Source: Calothrix sp. MO_192.B10
GTDB lineage: Bacteria > Cyanobacteriota > Cyanobacteriia > Cyanobacteriales > Nostocaceae
Assembly: GCA_030065055.1 (NCBI GenBank)
Contig: JASJDS010000043.1
Coordinates: 1-41,511, forward strand
DNA length: 41,511 nucleotides
Direction: 5' to 3'
The translations under genes were made by a program, and so were the position numbers. Of the stretch, positions 18,836-25,521 are shown piece after piece. A model generated the notes under the pieces. That model was not told the DNA's origin. It worked only from the letters and a program-made list of their open reading frames with translations, and did no database searches. Position 1 is the first letter of the stretch; every line of letters begins with the position of its first letter.

Positions 18836-20536
18836 ATGGCTCGAATCAATCTTCTAGATACTCGTACTACTAGCTTTGGAGATTTAATAGGTAATGGAAA
18901 AATTTATCGAGTCCCACTTTTTCAACGGGATTATTCCTGGAAGGAAAATGATTGGGAAGACTTGTGGCAAGATATTTTAATTTTACAAAATAATGACAAC
19001 GTTAGCCATTATATGGGTGCAATTGTCCTGCAAAGTTCTAGTACTAGTGAAAAAGAGTTTACAATCATCGATGGTCAACAGAGATTAGCTACTCTGAGTA
19101 TAATTGCTATTGCTGTAATTGAACAAATTCGCCAGCTTGTAGAACAGAATATTGATGCTATAGCTAACACAGACCGACAAGAAATTCTCAAACGAACTTA
19201 TCTAGCGGATAAAGATCCCCGTTCTCTTCGTTATTCTAGTAAACTAATTCTCAATGAAAATAATAATGATTTCTATAAAAGTAATTTAGTCAACTTACGA
19301 AAGCCTTTTAATATTCGTTCTTTATCAAAATCAAATCAACTTATTTGGAAAGCTTTTGAATACTTTTTTCGTGAATTATCGTACTTATCAGAGATAATTG
19401 ATGATGGAGAACAGCTTGCTATATTTCTTACAGATACTGTTGCTCAACGGCTACTATTTATTCAAATTACTGTTGAAGATGAACTAAATGCTTATACAGT
19501 TTTCGAGACGTTGAATGCTAGAGGCTTAGAATTAACTTCCACGGATTTGTTGAAAAATTACCTCTTTTCCCTTTTTCAAGGACCAGATGATTTACAAGAA
19601 GCACAACGTCAATGGAGACGCATTATCAATACAGTGCAGATGGAGAAATTTCCAGAATTTCTACGTTATTATTTGACTCTTGAGAATTCAAGAGTGCGAA
19701 AAGGAAGATTATTTAAAATAGTTCGTAAATCTGTTATAAATGCTAGTCAGGCTTTTGATTTACTTGACAAACTAGAAAATTATAGTAACTTGTTTATCGC
19801 ACTTGGCAATCCCAATGATGAATTCTGGCGAGACATTCCAGACAATCAACCATATATAAAAGATTTGAACCTGTTTAGAGTTAAACAAGTATACCCCGTC
19901 TTATTTGCTGCCTATACAAAATTTTCACCAGGAGATTTTACCCGCTTACTAAAACTTTTAGTTGTAGTATCTTTCCGTCATAGCATTGTCAGTGGCTTAA
20001 ATCCCAACGAGCTAGAATCATACTACAATGATGTTGCTATTGGCATCGCCAATGGAAGTATAACTAATCCACGGGAAGTTTTTAGTACTCTTCATCCCAT
20101 ATATGTCCCAGATGAGAAATTTCAACAGGACTTTTCCCTACTTTCTATTGTCACAAAAAGTCAAAAACGTAAATTAGTTCGTTATATCCTGGGGAAATTA
20201 GAGACAGATGCATCTGGTATACAAATTGATCAAGATAGCTTTTCCATAGAACATATTCTACCTGAAGTAACAACTAACAATTGGCAACAAAACTTTACTG
20301 ATTCCCAGATAGAAGCAATGGTTTATCGCCTCGGAAATTTGACCCTTTTAGAACCATCTTTCAATCGGGAAATTGGTCAAAATAGTTATCAACTTAAGCA
20401 AGCAACATATCAAAAGAGTGTCTATACTCTTACCAAAAACATAACTGCTGAAGACTGGAATCCAGATACAATTGCTGCACGTCAGAGGCGTTTAGCACAA
20501 CGCGCTATTCACATTTGGAAATCTGATTTCATTTAA
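18836..20536 (+). CDS. GmrSD-type DUF262/DUF1524 protein
   Basis: The 566-residue protein joins an N-terminal DUF262 (ParB-like, GmrS) domain and a C-terminal DUF1524 HNH-type nuclease domain (GmrD). The first has VPLFQRDYSW, the nucleotide-binding DGQQR motif (79-83) and FETLNARG (223-230). The second has EHILP (472-476, His473) and RLGNLTLLEPSFN (498-510). Related proteins (GmrSD, BrxU, SspE) are type IV restriction or defence enzymes that cut modified or foreign DNA in a nucleotide-dependent way. No modification or partner genes are adjacent, so it appears to act alone. The target is unknown. No HIP1 site occurs in the gene. Confidence 0.85.
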   Translation: MARINLLDTRTTSFGDLIGNGKIYRVPLFQRDYSWKENDWEDLWQDILILQNNDNVSHYMGAIVLQSSSTSEKEFTIIDGQQRLATLSIIAIAVIEQIRQLVEQNIDAIANTDRQEILKRTYLADKDPRSLRYSSKLILNENNNDFYKSNLVNLRKPFNIRSLSKSNQLIWKAFEYFFRELSYLSEIIDDGEQLAIFLTDTVAQRLLFIQITVEDELNAYTVFETLNARGLELTSTDLLKNYLFSLFQGPDDLQEAQRQWRRIINTVQMEKFPEFLRYYLTLENSRVRKGRLFKIVRKSVINASQAFDLLDKLENYSNLFIALGNPNDEFWRDIPDNQPYIKDLNLFRVKQVYPVLFAAYTKFSPGDFTRLLKLLVVVSFRHSIVSGLNPNELESYYNDVAIGIANGSITNPREVFSTLHPIYVPDEKFQQDFSLLSIVTKSQKRKLVRYILGKLETDASGIQIDQDSFSIEHILPEVTTNNWQQNFTDSQIEAMVYRLGNLTLLEPSFNREIGQNSYQLKQATYQKSVYTLTKNITAEDWNPDTIAARQRRLAQRAIHIWKSDFI

Positions 20537-20561
20537 GATTTTGATTCCAGAGTAAAAATAG

Positions 20562-20592
20562 TTCCTTTGCGCCTTTGCGCCTTTGCGTGAGA
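20562..20592 (+). repeat. STRR, CTTTGCGC
   Basis: Tandem CTTTGCGC units ending in CTTTGCGTGAGATAA. The same repeat with the same ending occurs inside the intein coding sequence at 33137-33166. Confidence 0.85.
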
Positions 20593-20787
20593 TAATACCA
20601 TTTCTTTATAAAGATGCGCCAAATTTAGCCTGCGTGGTTACCGCGCTACGCTCGCAAGGCTTTCTTTGTTCGTATTAGCCCCACTCTTCTAGAGTGAGGG
20701 AAATATAGCGCGGCCTCATACAGAATTGCTATAAGTCTTTTTCTGACATCTTTTGTATTAAAATGTCACGATAAACATTTAATAATT

Positions 20788-21714
20788 ATGAGCATCATTG
20801 TCTTTGGCAGTATCAATATAGATTTAGTTGCCGCAGCACCCAGATTACCCCTACCAGGAGAAACACTACTGGGACACCATTTTTTTAAAGCACCGGGAGG
20901 TAAAGGTGCTAACCAAGCAGTGGCTACAGCCCGTTTAGGTATTACCACTCATATGGTAGGTAGGGTAGGGGCACATGGTTTTGGTGCGGAACTAGTCAAT
21001 AGCCTCAAAACTGCTGGTGTGAAAACTGATGATGTGTTTGTTGATGATAGCGTTAGTTCTGGTGTTGCCTTAATTAGCGTTGATGATGGGGGAGAAAATC
21101 AAATCATCGTCATTCCTGGTGCTAATGGTAACGTTGACAACCAAGATGTGGAACGTTTATCCCATCTATTACCGGGTTCTCAAGCCTTACTGTTACAACT
21201 AGAGATCCCTATGGATGCAGTGGTTGCAGCGGCTCAAGCGGCACGGGAAGCTGGTGTAACCGTAATTTTAGACCCCGCACCAGTACAATCTCAACTCCCA
21301 GAGGAACTGTATTCCTTGGTAGATATTATTACCCCCAATGAAGTGGAAGCTGGACAATTAGTAGGTTTTCCCGTAGATGGAGAAGAATCTGCAACTAAAG
21401 CCGGTGAGGTGTTATTGCAAAGGGGAGTGAAATGTGCGATCGTAAAATTGGGTGCTAAGGGTGTTGTTTGTGCTACCGCAGAAGAAAACTTTTTTATACC
21501 AGCTTTTGCAGTTGAAACTGTGGATACTACTGCCGCAGGGGATGCCTTTAGTGGGGGTTTAGCCGCAGGTTTATCAACAGGACTTCCCTTACGTCAAGCG
21601 GTGGTTTGGGGAGCTGCTGCGGGTGCTTTAGCGGCCATGAAATCCGGCGCACAGCCTTCTCTGCCGGAGCGGGTTGTGTTTGATAAATTTCTCCAGGAGA
21701 GAGTGATGGGATGA
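20788..21714 (+). CDS. rbsK: Ribokinase
   Basis: A PfkB-family sugar kinase of 308 residues that phosphorylates ribose to ribose-5-phosphate. It has the GSINIDLV opening, the GGKGANQA motif (37-44) and the ATP-site motif DTTAAGDAF with the catalytic base Asp252. The match to ribokinase rather than other PfkB members rests on these blocks and the length. Two genes for nucleoside breakdown lie close by (cytosine deaminase and nucleoside hydrolase), which fits use of ribose released from nucleosides. Fourteen perfect TTAGTTG copies begin six bases after the stop. Confidence 0.9.
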   Translation: MSIIVFGSINIDLVAAAPRLPLPGETLLGHHFFKAPGGKGANQAVATARLGITTHMVGRVGAHGFGAELVNSLKTAGVKTDDVFVDDSVSSGVALISVDDGGENQIIVIPGANGNVDNQDVERLSHLLPGSQALLLQLEIPMDAVVAAAQAAREAGVTVILDPAPVQSQLPEELYSLVDIITPNEVEAGQLVGFPVDGEESATKAGEVLLQRGVKCAIVKLGAKGVVCATAEENFFIPAFAVETVDTTAAGDAFSGGLAAGLSTGLPLRQAVVWGAAAGALAAMKSGAQPSLPERVVFDKFLQERVMG

Positions 21715-21962
21715 TGGTTGTTAGTTGTTAGTTGTTAGTTGTTAGTTGTTAGTTGTTAGTTGTTAGTTGTTAGTTGTTAGTTGTTAGTTGTTAGTTGTTA
21801 GTTGTTAGTTGTTAGTTGATAGTTGATGGTTGACAGTTTAATTCTTTCACTCCTTCACTCCCTCACTCCTTCACTCCTTCACTCCCTCACTCCTTCCCTC
21901 CATCACTCCTTCACTCCTACTCTTCGAGAAGCCGCTTCGCGTCTACACTCCCTCACTCCCCC
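21715..21962. repeat. Long composite STRR block with 14 perfect heptamers
   Basis: TTAGTTG is repeated 14 times without a mismatch (21721-21818). It continues as TTGATGG/TTGACAG, the junction GTTTAATTC (near 21836-21844) and CACTCCT-type heptamers. A palindromic insert (CTTCGAGAAGCCGCTTCGCG, near 21922-21941) interrupts the last module. Confidence 0.95.
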
Positions 21963-21978
21963 CATCCGCTTTCATTCG

Positions 21979-22410
21979 TTACTTGCCAATATCTTCGTTC
22001 CACAGCAGGGGATTATTTTGGATAAATTCATTCATTAGCTGCTTACATTCATCTAAATCTAAATCAACTACCTCCACACCGTGGGATTCCATAAACTCCC
22101 TCGCACCGGGGAAAGTGGCTGATTCCCCAGCAAAAACTTTTTTGATCCCAAATTGCACCACAGCACCCGCACACAAATAACATGGCATCAGGGTGGAGTA
22201 AAGTACTGTACCTTGGTAGTTGCCGATTCTACCAGCATTACGGAGGCAATCGATTTCGGCGTGGGTGACAGGATCGCCATCTTGGACGCGTTTGTTGTGT
22301 CCTTTGCCGATAATCTTACCTGACTTGACAAGTACCGAACCAATGGGGATACCACCCTCTAGTCTACCTTGTTTTGCTTGAGCGATCGCAGCTTGCATAA
22401 ATTCGTCCAT
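21979..22410 (-). CDS. Cytosine deaminase, yeast Fcy1-like
   Basis: The 143-residue protein is a zinc deaminase of the CDA fold. Zinc ligands are His50 (motif HAEI, catalytic Glu52), Cys77 and Cys80 (PCYLC). Beyond these, it follows yeast cytosine deaminase closely: the GGIPIG element, NKRVQDGDP, the NAGRI stretch, the TLYST-like strand and the C-terminal LLWNEDIG, which matches the yeast DWFEDIG tail. Conversion of cytosine to uracil is therefore likely; guanine or tRNA adenosine deaminase is less likely. A GGGAG precedes the ATG by 9 bases. The start lies only 19 bases from that of the divergent nucleoside hydrolase gene. Confidence 0.85.
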   Translation of the reverse strand: MDEFMQAAIAQAKQGRLEGGIPIGSVLVKSGKIIGKGHNKRVQDGDPVTHAEIDCLRNAGRIGNYQGTVLYSTLMPCYLCAGAVVQFGIKKVFAGESATFPGAREFMESHGVEVVDLDLDECKQLMNEFIQNNPLLWNEDIGK

Positions 22411-22429
22411 ATTTAATCTCTCCCAAACT
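22411..22429. promoter_or_regulatory. 19-base divergent start region
   Basis: Only 19 bases separate the start codons of the cytosine deaminase (minus) and nucleoside hydrolase (plus) genes. The deaminase has a GGGAG ribosome site here and the hydrolase has none visible. At least one promoter must lie inside the opposite gene. Confidence 0.6.
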
Positions 22430-23353
22430 ATGACAAAACAACTTGTATTAATGGATCATGATGGTGGTGTAGATGATTATCTCGCTACTATGCTACTAAT
22501 GACCATGGAGCATGTGGAACTTCTGGGTGTTGTTGTTACTCCTGCTGATTGTTATGTCCAACCTGCTGTTAGTGCTACACGTAAAATTTTAGAGTTAATG
22601 GGGGGTTCCCAGATTCCAGTAGCAGAAAGTAGGGTACGGGGTATCAATCCTTTCCCTTACCTTTATCGCCGCGATTCCTTTGTGGTTGATCATTTACCAA
22701 TTTTGAATGAAAGTGATACTATTGGCACCCCTTTAGTTGCAGAAGCAGGTGAAGATTTTATGGTTCAGGTGTTGCGAGAAGCACCGGAATCAGTCACACT
22801 CATGGTTACAGGACCATTAACAACCGTTGCAACTGCGTTAGATAAAGCACCGGATATTGAGGGTAAAATTGCCAAAATTGTCTGGATGGGTGGTGCTTTA
22901 AATGTCCCTGGAAATGTGGAGCAAGGTTGGGAACCGGGACAAGATGGTTCGGCGGAATGGAATGTGTATTGGGACCCCATTTCCGCAGCTAGGGTATGGC
23001 AAAGTGGAATTGAAATTATTATGTGTCCTTTGGATATTACTAATACTGTGCCTGTCACTTCAGAGTTTGTGCAAAAAATTGGGCGACAAAGAAAATATCC
23101 GGTTTCTGATTTAGTAGGACAGTGTTATGCCTTGGTAATTCCCCAAGATTATTATGCATGGGATGTATTAGCTACGGCTTATTTAGGTAATCCAGATGCT
23201 TTTAAATTACGGGAGTGGGAAACGGAAATTATTACTAGTGGTATGAGTCAAGGAAATACAAAAGTAGTATCTGGTGGCAGGAAAATTTATGCGATGGATG
23301 AGGTGGATAAAGGTTGGTTTTATGCCTATTTATTAGAGCAATGGAAGCGTTAG
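22430..23353 (+). CDS. Nucleoside hydrolase
   Basis: An inosine-uridine preferring nucleoside hydrolase (IUNH) family protein of 307 residues, which cleaves ribonucleosides to base and ribose. The calcium-binding cluster is DHDGGVDD (Asp9, Asp11, Asp15, Asp16), and MVTGPLTTVATAL, MGGAL and EWNVYWDPISAA are further family blocks. Its divergent neighbour is a cytosine deaminase and the next gene leftward is ribokinase. Together they could take cytidine to uracil plus ribose-5-phosphate. Substrate preference cannot be read from the sequence. A MITE-like element follows 31 bases after the stop. Confidence 0.9.
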   Translation: MTKQLVLMDHDGGVDDYLATMLLMTMEHVELLGVVVTPADCYVQPAVSATRKILELMGGSQIPVAESRVRGINPFPYLYRRDSFVVDHLPILNESDTIGTPLVAEAGEDFMVQVLREAPESVTLMVTGPLTTVATALDKAPDIEGKIAKIVWMGGALNVPGNVEQGWEPGQDGSAEWNVYWDPISAARVWQSGIEIIMCPLDITNTVPVTSEFVQKIGRQRKYPVSDLVGQCYALVIPQDYYAWDVLATAYLGNPDAFKLREWETEIITSGMSQGNTKVVSGGRKIYAMDEVDKGWFYAYLLEQWKR

Positions 23354-23384
23354 TTGAATAGAGTAAATTTAAGACATGATAGCT

Positions 23385-23480
23385 GTAGGTTGGGTTGTTC
23401 GCGTTAGCGTTGCATAGCAATAGAATGAAACCCAACAACAAGTATTTCTGTTGGGTTGCGTTTCCCTTAACCCAACCTAC
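23385..23480. mobile_element. MITE-like element with 12 bp terminal inverted repeats
   Basis: Perfect terminal repeats GTAGGTTGGGTT (23385-23396) and AACCCAACCTAC (23469-23480) enclose 72 bases with further internal GTTGGGTT/AACCCAAC copies and a nested GCGTTAGCGTTGCATAGC patch. The 96-base unit has no coding capacity and resembles non-autonomous elements common in cyanobacteria. Confidence 0.75.
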
Positions 23481-23507
23481 TTTACTAAATCTTGTATTTT
23501 ATCCTAA

Positions 23508-24392
23508 ATGACGCGCTTTATACATGACCAATTTGCCAAGGATTATCTAGAACAATTACTCAAAGATTATGGAGAAGTTAAGCCATCAGAAAAGGTTTTG
23601 GGAGAAATTAAAGAAATAGACCTTTTATTTACTCCTTCAGCACAGCGAACTTCTAATTTATACGTACTAGGATTACTAGGAAGATTTGCAGAATATCCTG
23701 CAATATTAGAACCATTTCGTAATGCTGCTTCTGCTGATGAAATCTGTGATTGTATTCTAAAATTATTAGAAGTAAAGGGTAGACTGCGACGGGAAGCTAA
23801 GGGAAATAAAGCCAAACTCCAAGAAGAGAAAATTCCCAAATTGTGGATTCTTACTCCAACTGCATCCCCAGCTATATTAACTAGCTTTAACGTTAACCAA
23901 AAAGACGGATGGTTCTCAGGAGTACACTTTCTCGGTGATGCCTTACGGACAGCAATTGTGGCAATACACCAACTACCACAGATACCAGAAACATTGTGGT
24001 TGAGGCTTTTGGGTAGGGGAAGAGTACAGGAGAGAGCGATTCTTGAGTTGCAAGGGTTACCATTAAATCATCCATACCAACAAACAACACTCGAACTTGT
24101 TTACAATCTGCGCGAAAATTTGAGAATTAATCAAGAGTTAGATGAAGATGATAGGGAGTTAATTATGCGATTAGAACCACTTTATCAAAGAGATAGAGAA
24201 AAAGCTGTACAGTCAGGAGAGCAACGTTTAATTATGCGTTTACTCAATCGCCGTGTTGGTGAGATTGATTCATCATTAATTGAGCAAATTCAAGGATTAT
24301 CGATTGAACAATTAGAGAACTTGGGGGAAGCTTTATTAGACTTTTCTGGGGTTGCTGATTTAGAAGCTTGGTTAAATCAGCAATCAGGATAA
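23508..24392 (+). CDS. DUF4351 domain protein, PD-(D/E)XK nuclease-like
   Basis: The 294-residue protein has a C-terminal DUF4351 domain (about residues 235-290, RLIMRLLNRRVGEI and LSIEQLENLGEALLDFSGVADLEAWL). It is attached to an N-terminal region of the cyanobacterial Rpn/PD-(D/E)XK-like group that begins FIHDQFAKDYLEQLL. Relatives are annotated as recombination-promoting nucleases or putative transposases. Their role is not established. A candidate active site includes Asp39 (EIDLLF) with the downstream charged LEVKGRLR stretch (ExK, near 89-91), which fits the fold. The gene is closed by a strong terminator, so it is not cotranscribed with the operon that follows. Confidence 0.75.
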   Translation: MTRFIHDQFAKDYLEQLLKDYGEVKPSEKVLGEIKEIDLLFTPSAQRTSNLYVLGLLGRFAEYPAILEPFRNAASADEICDCILKLLEVKGRLRREAKGNKAKLQEEKIPKLWILTPTASPAILTSFNVNQKDGWFSGVHFLGDALRTAIVAIHQLPQIPETLWLRLLGRGRVQERAILELQGLPLNHPYQQTTLELVYNLRENLRINQELDEDDRELIMRLEPLYQRDREKAVQSGEQRLIMRLLNRRVGEIDSSLIEQIQGLSIEQLENLGEALLDFSGVADLEAWLNQQSG

Positions 24393-24460
24393 ATAAGAGG
24401 AAAATACCATTTGATTTTGTCATAATTCTTCTGAAGAATATCTCAGTTTTGTATACATTT

Positions 24461-24496
24461 AGAGGATGTTTCCTAGAGGAAATATCCTCTTTTTTT
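24461..24496 (+). terminator. Rho-independent terminator
   Basis: AGAGGAT (24461-24467) pairs with ATCCTCT (24484-24490), with an inner TTTCC/GGAAA stem and TAGA loop, and is followed by six or more Ts. It ends the DUF4351 gene and separates it from the three-gene operon. Confidence 0.85.
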
Positions 24497-24600
24497 GAAT
24501 AAATATAAAAATGCGATCGCTTTTTGGCAAATTTTTTGAGAGTATCACGTTGTCAAATTTAGATGTTCACAATGCTATTTATGTGCGCTAAAGTAAAGTT

Positions 24601-25464
24601 ATGTTCGATACAAGTAAGATTACTCCTATGGATACAGATGAATTAAAATTTCTCTTGAAATTATTGGGATGCGCCAATTATCATTCAAACTGGAGTGCGA
24701 ATATTTTCAGTTCTATCAAAGCAAAAAATAAAGTTTGTCAGGACTTAGGTAGTCGGGAAATCGTAGACTATACAAGGGAAATTAGCTCTGTAAAAATTTT
24801 ACCTCCCGGCAAAGCTGTACTGAATGCAAGTGAAACAGAGTTACCATTAACAAAAAAAGAACGTAAGGTATTAGAAAGCATTAGTAAAGCTTCTGGGAAA
24901 ATTACTCCCAGTAAAATCACCCCTAAATCCTTGAAAGCTGCGGAGAGAGAGAAGATATTGACAAGCTTCCAGGAAAAGGGATTGATTGAGTTACAGATGA
25001 AGCGCAAACAGAAGGGTGCTGAGGTATGGATAACTGAGAGGGGTTTGGAGTATTTACGAGAAGAGTATAGTCCCAAGGGTGCTGCTACTATCAGCTTGGA
25101 TTTATTGGGTAATTACCTGCGGTTTTTGCGGAAATCTGTAGTGGTTCAGCCAGTAGTTGTGCCTACTCCAGATCCTGAGTTTCAGCAGGGTACTAGTATT
25201 ACTGATGAAGAAATTTTACAAACCATCCGGAAGTTAGATACAGAACTCGGTACAAATAACTACTTACCAATTTTCCACCTCAGAGAAAAATTACAACCAC
25301 CCCTATCACGGGATGAGTTGGATAAAGCACTTTATCGGTTGGAAAAAAATGATCAAATCGAGTTGAGTACTTTGCTAGATCCAACCCACTATACACCAGA
25401 ACAAGTAGCGACTGGAATCCCTCAAAATGTGGGTGGTTCCCTATTTTTTATTAGTGTGTACTAA
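24601..25464 (+). CDS. Winged-helix protein, first gene of three-gene operon
   Basis: I do not recognise a named family for this 287-residue protein. It appears to be built of winged-helix units: one at about 83-160 (KKERKVLESIS, EREKILTSFQEKGLIEL, WITERGLEYL) and one at 201-287 (DEEILQTIRKLDTEL, FHLREKLQPPLSRDELDKAL, RLEKNDQIEL). There is a possible third in the first 80 residues. No nuclease or ATPase motif is visible. The start is the ATG at 24601, with ATG 24628 also possible. It is 57 bases from the ATPase gene that follows, and likely binds DNA or acts as adaptor or regulator for the ATPase and the nuclease-translocase. Confidence 0.7.
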   Translation: MFDTSKITPMDTDELKFLLKLLGCANYHSNWSANIFSSIKAKNKVCQDLGSREIVDYTREISSVKILPPGKAVLNASETELPLTKKERKVLESISKASGKITPSKITPKSLKAAEREKILTSFQEKGLIELQMKRKQKGAEVWITERGLEYLREEYSPKGAATISLDLLGNYLRFLRKSVVVQPVVVPTPDPEFQQGTSITDEEILQTIRKLDTELGTNNYLPIFHLREKLQPPLSRDELDKALYRLEKNDQIELSTLLDPTHYTPEQVATGIPQNVGGSLFFISVY

Positions 25465-25521
25465 ATAGTACAAAAACATTTTATTTATCAAATAAGTTCG
25501 CTCTCTCACTAGGGTATCAGT

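Noticed and set aside
21721-21818. CRISPR array
   Set aside because: The unit is a 7-base tandem repeat with no spacers; it is an STRR.
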